The notes below the pieces were generated by a model. The model did not search any database. It saw nothing but the letters and a program-made list of their open reading frames with translations, and had not been told where the DNA came from. A stretch of DNA of 37,537 nucleotides from Rikenellaceae bacterium. Its GTDB lineage: Bacteria > Bacteroidota > Bacteroidia > Bacteroidales > Rikenellaceae. The stretch's first letter is position 1. Each line of letters starts with the position of its first letter. The position numbers and the translations under genes are program-made. Shown here in pieces: positions 27,737 through 36,028 of the stretch. The stretch is taken from contig JAIECQ010000164.1 of assembly GCA_029068395.1 (NCBI GenBank), positions 1 through 37,537 on the forward strand, written 5' to 3'.

Positions 27737-29682
27737 TACTCATCCTCCTCATCGCTTACCGGCATATCGTTGGTCGACTCGTCGGCATTGCCCGGTTTGG
27801 TTATGGTGTTACGCACGTTGGTGGCGGCGCCGTCGAATATGTGGTCCATGTCTAACGTGAGCAGTATGTCCCAGTTGGCCTTGGTGCTTATTACGCTGTT
27901 GCCGTGGTCGTCGGCAAAGAATACCACGCGCTCGGGATGCACCCTGTCTACAAGGCGTCCGCTGTCCCACATGCCGTTGTTGTCTAAGTCCTCTATTATG
28001 CGTATCCTGTAGTCTTGCGACGGCTCTATGTAGTCGAAGGTCACCTTGCCGGTCCCTACATGCTTTTTCTCATATCTTATGTCGCCGTTTGGGGCTGTCA
28101 GCTGCACTATGTATCTCTTGGAGGCGTCGGCCTTGACATCGAGAATGAAGCGGGTGTAGTTGTCGGGTTTCATCACCGTGAAGTCCGACTTCAGAGTGTC
28201 GTTGCTTCCACCGTAAATGTCGGTCAGCGCTCCCGGCAATATTTCAAGTCTGTAACGGCTGTCGGGCCTCCACTTGCTGCCAAGCCGCCATAGCAGTATG
28301 TCGATGCTGTCACGCTCGAATGTGAACGGCGCCTTTTCAAACACGGCCTCTTTAGGCTCGCTCGCTTTCTGCTCCAGTCGCCTGTCGCCGCGCGGACCCT
28401 CTTTCACCTCCTCTTTGACCTCGGCCATAAGTATGATGCTGTCGGTCAGCGGTTGACGCAACGGCACCTTGAAACGCATGTCTATGGTGCCGTGAGGATT
28501 TAGCGGGTTAGAGGCCCTCACCTCCACCTTGAACGGGTTTTCGGGCTTCTCGGTCTCCTCTTTTCGTGCATTCCTGCGCACCTCTCTCAGGGGAGCAAGC
28601 CTGAACGAACGATATCCGAGCGTGTCGCGTCCTATCGAGTCGGTGGTCATAAACTCCACCACGCCCTTTAAGGTGTCGGGCACGCCTCCTTTTACCAGCG
28701 TGGTGTCTATCCACACATTGACAGAGTCGCCGTGGCGTGACCGTTTGACAATGAAGGCCGAGCTGTCTACGCGGTCCATCATTATGCGCACGCCCTTGGG
28801 ATATTGCGATGAAAACTCAAGGAAGAACGAATACCTGTCGGTGCGCGTTATCTTGGTGAGCGACTGTCGGCGGATGGCCTCCTCGCCGAAAGCGCGCATC
28901 CTTATCTGCGGAGTCGCCTCTATGCGCATGCGCTTTTTGTTCCACCACACCTTGAAGGGGGGCATCTGGGCGGGGTTGTATGCCGAGTCTATGAAGGCCA
29001 CCTTGTCGGTACCCGGCTCATACCGTCCGTTGCCGTTTTCGTCGGCAATGGCATATATGCGGTAACTCATGGGTTTGAGGTTGGTGGCCAGAAATACGCC
29101 CATGTTGTCGGTGCGGGCCGTAGACAGGGGTTTGCCTGTAAATAGGGTCGAGTCGTAAGCGACGGTGTCGGCCGCGGCGTCGAAAAACAGCATGGTGGCG
29201 TTAAACAACGAGTCACCCGAAAATGCGTCCACCACCTGCCCCGACATGGCCAGCGAGTCTATGTGGTCGCCCGTCGAGAACACGTAAGAAAATCCGTATA
29301 GTATGTTGCCCTCGTTGTTGTCGGCAATGGCCTTGCCGAAGTCTATCTTGTATGTGGTGTTGGGTTCGAGCCTGATATCGTCGGTGAAATTGATGTGCAC
29401 CGACCGGCCCTTGATCGACATCATGGGTCTGCGCTCTGTGGGGGGCGATATCAAGACCTCTTTCTGCACATCTTTCAGCTGCACATACTCGTCAAAGGTT
29501 ATTACTATGCGTCCGCCGCCGAAGTGAGTGGTGAAATTGGCCGGCACTATAGAGAGTATGCGTGGCGGCAGTGTGTCTTGAGGACCGCCTGTAGGCGCCG
29601 ACGGATTGGCACATCCCCAGTTGACAGCAAAGGCGCCGGCAAACAGCAGTGCGACCGTCATGTATTTAGATATCAATCTCAT
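27736..29682 (-). CDS. Ig-like domain-containing lipoprotein (Bacteroidota family)
   Basis: Lipoprotein N-terminus GCANPSAPTGGPQDTLPPRILSIVPANFTTHFGGGRIVITFDEYVQL, typical of this conserved family. Confidence 0.8.
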   Translation of the reverse strand: MRLISKYMTVALLFAGAFAVNWGCANPSAPTGGPQDTLPPRILSIVPANFTTHFGGGRIVITFDEYVQLKDVQKEVLISPPTERRPMMSIKGRSVHINFTDDIRLEPNTTYKIDFGKAIADNNEGNILYGFSYVFSTGDHIDSLAMSGQVVDAFSGDSLFNATMLFFDAAADTVAYDSTLFTGKPLSTARTDNMGVFLATNLKPMSYRIYAIADENGNGRYEPGTDKVAFIDSAYNPAQMPPFKVWWNKKRMRIEATPQIRMRAFGEEAIRRQSLTKITRTDRYSFFLEFSSQYPKGVRIMMDRVDSSAFIVKRSRHGDSVNVWIDTTLVKGGVPDTLKGVVEFMTTDSIGRDTLGYRSFRLAPLREVRRNARKEETEKPENPFKVEVRASNPLNPHGTIDMRFKVPLRQPLTDSIILMAEVKEEVKEGPRGDRRLEQKASEPKEAVFEKAPFTFERDSIDILLWRLGSKWRPDSRYRLEILPGALTDIYGGSNDTLKSDFTVMKPDNYTRFILDVKADASKRYIVQLTAPNGDIRYEKKHVGTGKVTFDYIEPSQDYRIRIIEDLDNNGMWDSGRLVDRVHPERVVFFADDHGNSVISTKANWDILLTLDMDHIFDGAATNVRNTITKPGNADESTNDMPVSDEEDE

Positions 29683-29701
29683 TTTTGCATATTATGACAA
29701 G

Positions 29702-29735
29702 CAAAGATAATTATTTTTCGGCATAACCTAACAAA
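29702..29735 (-). promoter_or_regulatory. Bacteroidota-type promoter for the Ig-like protein gene
   Basis: Reverse strand TTTG (29735-29732), N22, TATCTTTG (29709-29702). Confidence 0.6.
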
Positions 29736-29834
29736 ATGTGCTACGCACAAGTCAGAGACAAAGATAACACGCTGACACTTAGCGGCAGCCTCTCTTGCAA
29801 GGGGCGGCGATAGCCCTCCGCGCAGACACCGCCG

Positions 29835-30296
29835 TCACATCTGCCGCTCATACCCTTCGTCGGCGGGCAGGTCGGGCAAGTCGGCGGCTGCGGTGGCCAG
29901 GCGGTCGCACCTTTCGTTGAGCGGTATGGAGGCGTGGCCCTTGACCCATACGTACTGCGGCCTGAATTTCTGGTGCAGAGGCAGGTAACGCATCCACAGG
30001 TCTTTGTTTTTCTTGTCTTTGAATCTGTTTTTCGCCCATCCGAACACCCAGCCGAGCGTTATCGAGTCGACCACATATTTTGAATCGGAATATATGATAA
30101 CCTCGGGATTGTCGGCCTTTATGGCCTCTAAGGCTGCTATCACGGCCAGCAGCTCCATGCGGTTGTTGGTGGTGAGACGATAGCCCGCCGACAGCTCTTT
30201 GTAGTGCTGCCCCGACTGCAATACCACCCCATAGCCCCCCGGACCCGGATTGCCCCGTGACGAGCCGTCTGTATATACTGTTATTTTCGTTTTCAT
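29835..30296 (-). CDS. rnhA: ribonuclease HI
   Basis: ITVYTDGSSRGNPGPGGYG, TNNRMELLAVIAALEAI, IYSDSKYVVDSI, VKGHASIPLNERCDRLA. Confidence 0.95.
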   Translation of the reverse strand: MKTKITVYTDGSSRGNPGPGGYGVVLQSGQHYKELSAGYRLTTNNRMELLAVIAALEAIKADNPEVIIYSDSKYVVDSITLGWVFGWAKNRFKDKKNKDLWMRYLPLHQKFRPQYVWVKGHASIPLNERCDRLATAAADLPDLPADEGYERQM

Positions 30297-30300
30297 GCGG

Positions 30301-30308
30301 CAAAGATA
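30301..30308 (-). promoter_or_regulatory. -7 element of the rnhA promoter
   Basis: TATCTTTG on the reverse strand with only 4 nt (CCGC) before the ATG. Confidence 0.5.
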
Positions 30309-30418
30309 ATCATTTTCGACAACAAGCCTGCGACGCCATGCCGTGATGCCGCGGCACATGCAGCCTTTTGCCGGGCGGCTACTATGGAATGACCCAATGC
30401 CTTCTCGGGAATAAATGC

Positions 30419-30451
30419 AAAAGGAGCCGAGAATCAATCTCGGCTCCTTTT
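30419..30451 (-). terminator. intrinsic terminator downstream of tRNA-Pro
   Basis: AAAAGGAGCCGAG-AATCAAT-CTCGGCTCCTTTT: perfect 13-bp stem, 7-nt loop; symmetric, so possibly bidirectional. Confidence 0.85.
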
Positions 30452-30461
30452 ACACAACCAG

Positions 30462-30536
30462 TCGGGGTGACTGGATTCGAACCAGCGGCCACACGCCCCC
30501 CAGACGTGTACTCTAACCGGGCTGAGCTACACCCCG
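30462..30536 (-). tRNA. tRNA-Pro (anticodon GGG)
   Basis: CGGGGTGTAGCTCAGCCCGGTTAGAGTACACGTCTGGGGGGCGTGTGGCCGCTGGTTCGAATCCAGTCACCCCGA: cloverleaf arms and GGTTCGAATCC. CCA not encoded. Confidence 0.93.
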
Positions 30537-30553
30537 TATCCGTTTTACGGGTG

Positions 30554-30585
30554 CAAATATAGGTTGTTTGTTTATATTGTGCAAA
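30554..30585 (-). promoter_or_regulatory. Bacteroidota-type promoter for tRNA-Pro
   Basis: Reverse strand TTTG (30585-30582), N20, TATATTTG (30561-30554). Confidence 0.75.
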
Positions 30586-30665
30586 TATTTCTGATGTTTT
30601 TTAATTCAAATTATGCCGATGTTGTTAAAATCGCCTGTATGCCAACAAGTTGACAGTGATGTTTT

Positions 30666-31919
30666 TTACTTTCCTGTCAGCCTTTTTAAGTCGTCAAAAA
30701 ATCCGGCATAAGATTTTGATACAGCCTCCGCCCCCTCTATGGTTATGGGCTTGTCTGCCCTCAACGCGCTCACGGCCACCGACATGGCCATTCTGTGGTC
30801 GCCGTGGCTCGACAGGCTTACCCCTCCCTTTATATCGCCTCCGCGTATTATCATTGCGTCGTCATACTCGGCGTTTATCTCTATGCCCATGGCAGAGTAG
30901 AGGTCTATCAGCACCCCCGCCCTGTCGCTCTCTTTGTGTGTCAGGCGGCTTGTGCCCAGCAGTATGCTCTCGCCTCTGCATCCGGCCGCCAGCGCCACTA
31001 ATGCGGGGAATAGGTCGGGGCAGTGGGTGGCGTCGAACGAAAAGGAGTCGAGCCTCGAACGTCTGACCCTCACATGTCCCCACTCTATCGAAATGTCGGC
31101 GCCGGCATAATCTAACGCTTCGAGTATGGCCTTGTCGGCCTGCAACGACCGTCCGCACAGGTTGGTCACCGTAACGTCGCCGGCAAGGGCCCCCGCCACC
31201 AGCAGACACGAGGCCCCGCTCCAGTCGCCCTCTATGTTGTAACACTGATGCTTGTAGCGCTGCCCGCCCTTTATGGTGAATGTACGGTAGCTGTCGTTGT
31301 CGACATGCACGCCAAACGAGCGCAGCACATCGCATGTCATGTCTATGTAAGGACGCGACACCAGATTGTCTGCCGTTATCACCGAGTCGCCCTCGGCAAG
31401 AGGCAGTGCGGTGAGCAGCCCTGACAGAAACTGCGAGCTTATGCTGCCGTCCACCTCTACCTGCCCCCCTCTCAGCGGTCCGCACACGGTTACAGGCAGT
31501 CTTCCGTTTGATGTTGTCACCCTCACGCCCAAGCGGCGCAACGGCTCCTCCATCATCGACACCGGACGCGACATCAGCGACCCGCATCCCGTTATCACCA
31601 TCTCTTCAGACAGCAGCGCGGCTATGGGGGTGAAAAGACGCGCCGACAGTCCCGACTCGCCCACCGACAGCACGCCCGACGCCTGCACAGGAGCCGTGTG
31701 GCCTATGATGGAGATATCTCCACCCGTGCGGGTGACTGTAGCCCCCAGAGCCTCGGCCGCCGACAGGGCTGCGTCAATGTCGGCGCATCGTCCTATGTTG
31801 CGCAATATAGACTCGCCGTCGGCAAGTGCGGCTACCGCAATGGCCCGCTGGGCATAACTTTTTGACGACGGGGCCGTCGTGGTACCCGATATCGGAGAGG
31901 GGTGTATCGTCTTCTGCAT
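30666..31919 (-). CDS. aroA: 3-phosphoshikimate 1-carboxyvinyltransferase (EPSP synthase)
   Basis: TTTAPSSKSYAQRAIAVAALADGES, GESGLSARLFTPIAALL, SSQFLSGLLTALPLAEGDS, SSHGDHRMAMSVAV. Start set at MQKTIHPSPISG. Confidence 0.92.
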   Translation of the reverse strand: MQKTIHPSPISGTTTAPSSKSYAQRAIAVAALADGESILRNIGRCADIDAALSAAEALGATVTRTGGDISIIGHTAPVQASGVLSVGESGLSARLFTPIAALLSEEMVITGCGSLMSRPVSMMEEPLRRLGVRVTTSNGRLPVTVCGPLRGGQVEVDGSISSQFLSGLLTALPLAEGDSVITADNLVSRPYIDMTCDVLRSFGVHVDNDSYRTFTIKGGQRYKHQCYNIEGDWSGASCLLVAGALAGDVTVTNLCGRSLQADKAILEALDYAGADISIEWGHVRVRRSRLDSFSFDATHCPDLFPALVALAAGCRGESILLGTSRLTHKESDRAGVLIDLYSAMGIEINAEYDDAMIIRGGDIKGGVSLSSHGDHRMAMSVAVSALRADKPITIEGAEAVSKSYAGFFDDLKRLTGK

Positions 31920-31940
31920 TATAGTGCTTTTAAATCCAAA

Positions 31941-31948
31941 CAAAGCTA
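31941..31948 (-). promoter_or_regulatory. -7 promoter element of aroA
   Basis: TAGCTTTG on the reverse strand 21 nt upstream of the predicted ATG. Confidence 0.4.
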
Positions 31949-32041
31949 CGAAAAAAAAACGAGACTCCGAAACAGGCCATGCCTCTGCAAACAGTGCGCC
32001 GCACCGCTCCGTACGCTCTTACGCACCTTTGACGGGAAGAC

Positions 32042-32076
32042 ACAAAAAGCGACGGAGGAGGTCCGTCGCTTTTTGT
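32042..32076 (-). terminator. intrinsic terminator downstream of the GH29 gene
   Basis: ACAAAAAGCGACGGA-GGAGG-TCCGTCGCTTTTTGT: perfect 15-bp stem. Confidence 0.88.
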
Positions 32077-32105
32077 CTGTCCTGTCGGCATCTGAGGCTG
32101 CGGGG

Positions 32106-34172
32106 TCAGTCTTCGTCGGTCAATACCGAAAACTCCCCTATGCCGGCGCGGCTGCCGCCTGCAAGGTCGGTGGCCACGAGCTTGACGGTGCGCCCCTTGA
32201 CCGGGTTGAATGTAACCGTCTGCTCTATGGGGTTGTTCTTGATGTTGGAAAACTCACCCGCGGCCACGGGACGGTTGTCTACATACAGCTCAAAGCGGGT
32301 TATGACGCCCGAAGCCCATCTGTTTTGGTCGGGGGTGTATGTAAAGCCTCTGAGACGGTATGTGCCGCCAAGGTCTATCACGACCTCTTGTTTGGCGCCT
32401 GCGGGCAGGTAATAGGCGGTGTATCCGTTGCCGTCGAACATGGCTTTATACCCGCGAGTCTGCTCTCTGTTGCCGCCTTTGAGGGTGAAGCGCGACGCTG
32501 GGATATCGAACCGTTTGACGGCGACGGCGCTTTGACGTCCGGTCACCGGGTCGATGTTGACAGCCTTGACCTGCCCCTTGCCCGGCATGACGAAGGGATG
32601 AGACGGGTCGTAACGCAGTGATGATGCCGAGGGGGTGGTGCCGTCGGTGGTGTAATATATTGCCGACTCTCTGTCGCCCGAGGTGATGATGACCCTGTCG
32701 GCGCCATCGCGGGTTATGGCGGGTTCTTCAAGCAGCACGGGAGCGCAGAATGCCTCTATGTTGTTGATGCACAAGGGGCCGCGCGACTTGTCGAAGCATA
32801 TACGCATCTGGTCGGTCTCAACGGTGGGAAACCTGAGTATGCGCTTGTAGCCGACGGTGGTGGTCTTCTCGGGGGTGTCGACAGGGAGCCATTTGCCGTC
32901 GGCGAGATACTCGACAGAGAAAGATATGACGCGTTGACCCAGAGGGATGTGCTCCTGTATCAGCAGTCGGTTGATGTGCTCTTTTTGTGGCAGCGTCAGG
33001 GTGATGCAGCCGTGGTGCACAGAGTCGTCGGTGGCCCAGTAGGTGTCCCATTTGCCGTCGACGGCTTTGTCGGGAGCATATCGCCGCGAGCCTCCGCGGT
33101 GGTTGTCGGCGCTGGCTTCGGCCTTGCGCAACAGGTTGGTGGCCAGTTCGGCATCTATCGTGCGGCGCCATTCTACGGCGCGTGCAGAGTCGGCAGGGTG
33201 TATCTTGCCGTTGAGCGCAACGGGGAAGTTGAGCAACAGGTTGGAGTTGTGACCGACACTGCGGTAATAGAGGTCGACAAGGTGCGACAGGCTGCGCAGC
33301 TGATGGTCTTCGCGGGGGTGGTAAAACCATCCCGGACGTATAGACACGTCACACTCGCCGGGTAGCCACGTCTGCCCGTCCTGCATGCCTTCTGTGGGTT
33401 CGCCCCCCTTGTGGTCGTCAAACATGGCCCAGTTGGTCTCGGCGGCCCATCCCTGCTCGTTGCCTATCCAGCGTATGTCGGCGCAGGTGCCTCCGAATAT
33501 CACGGCCTCGGGCTGCAATCGGTTGATGGTCTTGCGTGCATCCTCATACCTGTAATATGTGCGTGCGTCGATGCTGCGTTTCTCGTTGGCGCCGCCATAC
33601 CATCCGTCGCCGCCGTTGGCCCCGTCAAACCAATATTCGAACAGGTCGCCGTAACCTGTCAGCAGCTCTTCCATCTGGTTGTGGAAATAGGTGACATATT
33701 CGGGACGGCCATATTCGGCGTGGTTGCGGTCCCAGGGCGACAGATAGATGCCGAACTTTAGCCCGTGACGGCGGCATGCCTCTGACAGCTCTTTGACCAT
33801 GTCGCCCTTGCCCTCTTTCCAGGGCGAGTTCTTGACGCTGTATTCGGTGTACTTAGATGGCCACAGGCAGAAACCGTCATGGTGCTTGGCCGTGAGCATG
33901 ACACCCTTGAGGCCCGCGGCCTTGATGGTGCGCGCCCACTGGTCGCAGTCGAGGTCGGTGGGGTTGAATGTGGACGCGGGGGTGTCGCCATAGCCCCATT
34001 CGAGGTCGTTGAACGTGTTGAGCCCGAAGTGTACGAAGGCGTAGTTTTCCATCTTCTGCCACTCTATCTGGTTGCGTGTGGGGATGGGGTACACAGGGTC
34101 GGGCGGAGCTGCCTGGCGGCAAGAGAAGAGCAATAGCGCTCCTGCCAATAGCGGTGTGAGGTGTTTTGACAT
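32106..34172 (-). CDS. GH29 alpha-L-fucosidase-like lipoprotein with C-terminal accessory domains
   Basis: Lipobox LLLFSC; WQKMENYAFVHFGLNTF, LTAKHHDGFCLWPSKYTEYSV, nucleophile region YWFDGANG, HNSNLLLNFP. C-terminal discoidin-like and IYYTTDGTTPSASS (chitobiase-like) regions. Confidence 0.9.
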   Translation of the reverse strand: MSKHLTPLLAGALLLFSCRQAAPPDPVYPIPTRNQIEWQKMENYAFVHFGLNTFNDLEWGYGDTPASTFNPTDLDCDQWARTIKAAGLKGVMLTAKHHDGFCLWPSKYTEYSVKNSPWKEGKGDMVKELSEACRRHGLKFGIYLSPWDRNHAEYGRPEYVTYFHNQMEELLTGYGDLFEYWFDGANGGDGWYGGANEKRSIDARTYYRYEDARKTINRLQPEAVIFGGTCADIRWIGNEQGWAAETNWAMFDDHKGGEPTEGMQDGQTWLPGECDVSIRPGWFYHPREDHQLRSLSHLVDLYYRSVGHNSNLLLNFPVALNGKIHPADSARAVEWRRTIDAELATNLLRKAEASADNHRGGSRRYAPDKAVDGKWDTYWATDDSVHHGCITLTLPQKEHINRLLIQEHIPLGQRVISFSVEYLADGKWLPVDTPEKTTTVGYKRILRFPTVETDQMRICFDKSRGPLCINNIEAFCAPVLLEEPAITRDGADRVIITSGDRESAIYYTTDGTTPSASSLRYDPSHPFVMPGKGQVKAVNIDPVTGRQSAVAVKRFDIPASRFTLKGGNREQTRGYKAMFDGNGYTAYYLPAGAKQEVVIDLGGTYRLRGFTYTPDQNRWASGVITRFELYVDNRPVAAGEFSNIKNNPIEQTVTFNPVKGRTVKLVATDLAGGSRAGIGEFSVLTDED

Positions 34173-34197
34173 GACTGTTTGCGTATGTAATTTTACA

Positions 34198-34205
34198 CAA
34201 ATGTA
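34198..34205 (-). promoter_or_regulatory. -7 promoter element of the GH29 gene
   Basis: TACATTTG on the reverse strand 25 nt upstream of the ATG at 34172. Confidence 0.4.
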
Positions 34206-34325
34206 ATACTTTATATTGAAAGTATGGCCATGTCGTTTGTAGGGCAGGCATGAATACGCTTTTTAATGGTGAGAAGGCTGTTGTCTGTCCCTGCGGAAGG
34301 TCGCGACAACGAAAATGGGGCGGCT

Positions 34326-34359
34326 TTTGTACACCCTATCGGAAAAAGTCTTATCTTTG
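34326..34359 (+). promoter_or_regulatory. Bacteroidota-type promoter for mlaE-mlaF
   Basis: TTTG (34326-34329), N22, TATCTTTG (34352-34359). Implies an mRNA leader of about 150 nt. Confidence 0.6.
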
Positions 34360-34510
34360 TCTCGGTCAACACCTGTGGGCAGAGCCTTGTGCGGAGCCTT
34401 GGAGCGGCACAGATGCAGGGCAGAGGCTCTCTTGCACCGAGAGACGGCTCTCTGTGTTTTGCCGATGTTTTTTGTGACAGGGTGTGAGCCGGTAACTAAA
34501 ATTAAAGAAG

Positions 34511-35263
34511 ATGTTCGTAACCAAGATACTCGCAGAGATAGGCAACTATATGATGCTGATGCAAAAGGTGTTCACCCGTCCTGTCAAAAGACGCGTGTTT
34601 ACCCGTCAGCTGATGGACGAGATGGAGAAGCTGGGGCTTAACTCCATAGGTATCGTGGCCATAATATCGGTGTTCATGGGAGCCGTTGTGGCACTCCAGA
34701 TGGCCATTAACCTCGAATCGCCCTTTTTGCCCAAGTATCTCATAGGCTATGCCACCCGCGAGTCGCTCATCTTGGAGTTCAGCTCCACCATTGTGGCGCT
34801 GATACTTGCCGGCAAGGTAGGCTCAAACATAGCCTCAGAGATAGGCTCCATGCGCATAACCGAACAGATAGACGCCCTTGAGATAATGGGTGTCAACTCG
34901 GCCAACCACTTGATACTGCCCAAGATAATAGCGGCTATGGTCTTTTTCCCCATGCTCACGCTTATGAGTATGTTTGTGGGCGTGCTTGGCGGCTATTTTA
35001 TCGTCTTTACTGTCGACATGATGACGCCCGACGACTTCATGACCGGCCTTACCAGCGATTTCCGTCCCTATCTGGTCTTTTACGGCTTTACCAAGATGAT
35101 AATCTTCGCGTTCATCATAACGTCGGTCTCGTCATATTACGGCTATTACGCCAAGGGCAACTCGCTTGAGGTGGGGCGGTCGAGCACGCAGGCGGTGGTG
35201 TCGAGCACCATAGTGGTGTTGGTTTTCAATGTGATACTGACCAAGCTCTTCTTCAACTACTAA
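34511..35263 (+). CDS. mlaE: MlaE-family ABC transporter permease
   Basis: GLNSIGIVAIISVFMGAVVALQMA, LEFSSTIVALILAGKVGSNIASEIGSMRITEQIDALEIMGVN. Confidence 0.92.
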   Translation: MFVTKILAEIGNYMMLMQKVFTRPVKRRVFTRQLMDEMEKLGLNSIGIVAIISVFMGAVVALQMAINLESPFLPKYLIGYATRESLILEFSSTIVALILAGKVGSNIASEIGSMRITEQIDALEIMGVNSANHLILPKIIAAMVFFPMLTLMSMFVGVLGGYFIVFTVDMMTPDDFMTGLTSDFRPYLVFYGFTKMIIFAFIITSVSSYYGYYAKGNSLEVGRSSTQAVVSSTIVVLVFNVILTKLFFNY

Positions 35264-35273
35264 ACAACTGGCC

Positions 35274-36026
35274 ATGATAAAAGCCGACCATGTAACAAAA
35301 CAGTTTGACGGGCGCGCAGTGCTCGACAACGTCTCTGCCGTTTTCGAGACAGGCAAGACCAACCTTATAATAGGGCAGAGCGGCTCGGGCAAAACCGTGC
35401 TCCTCAAGTCGTTGGTGGGGTTGCACAATATCGACGACGGCAATATATATTACGACGATGTGTGCTACAACACGCTCGACTTCAAACACAAGAAAGAGAT
35501 AAGAAAGCAGGTGGGTATGATATTCCAGGGCGGGGCGCTTTTCGACTCGTTCACTGTCGTAGAGAACGTCAAGTTTCCGCTCGATGTATTCACCGACCTT
35601 TCGGAAGAGGAGAAACTCGACATGGTCAACGAGACCCTCAAACGCGTGCGGCTTGAAAATGCGCACAGGCTCTATCCGTCAGAGATAAGCGGAGGCATGG
35701 TCAAGCGCGTGTCGATAGCCCGGGCCATTGTCATGAAGCCGCGTTACCTCTTCTGCGACGAGCCTAACTCGGGTCTGGACCCCCTCACCTCCATTGTCAT
35801 CGACAACCTCATAAAAGAGATAACGGAAGAGTATGGCATCACCACCATCATCAACACCCACGACATGAACTCGGTGATGGAGATAGGCGAGACCATAGTG
35901 TTCATATATAAGGGCAAGATGTGGTGGCATGGCAGCAAAGACGACATACTGATGAGCGACAACAAAGAGCTCAACAACTTCGTGTTCGCCTCGGCCATGG
36001 CCAAAAGGGCGCGTAAAAGCATGTGA
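35274..36026 (+). CDS. mlaF: MlaF-type ABC transporter ATP-binding protein
   Basis: Walker A IIGQSGSGKTVLLKS, signature EISGGMVKRVSIARAI, Walker B RYLFCDEPNSGLDP. Confidence 0.92.
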   Translation: MIKADHVTKQFDGRAVLDNVSAVFETGKTNLIIGQSGSGKTVLLKSLVGLHNIDDGNIYYDDVCYNTLDFKHKKEIRKQVGMIFQGGALFDSFTVVENVKFPLDVFTDLSEEEKLDMVNETLKRVRLENAHRLYPSEISGGMVKRVSIARAIVMKPRYLFCDEPNSGLDPLTSIVIDNLIKEITEEYGITTIINTHDMNSVMEIGETIVFIYKGKMWWHGSKDDILMSDNKELNNFVFASAMAKRARKSM

Positions 36027-36028
36027 CC

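Noticed and set aside
36023-36028. GTG start for aroC at 36023
   Set aside because: The ATG at 36029 gives the standard chorismate synthase N-terminus (MNTTGTLFRISLFGESHG) and avoids overlap with the mlaF stop.
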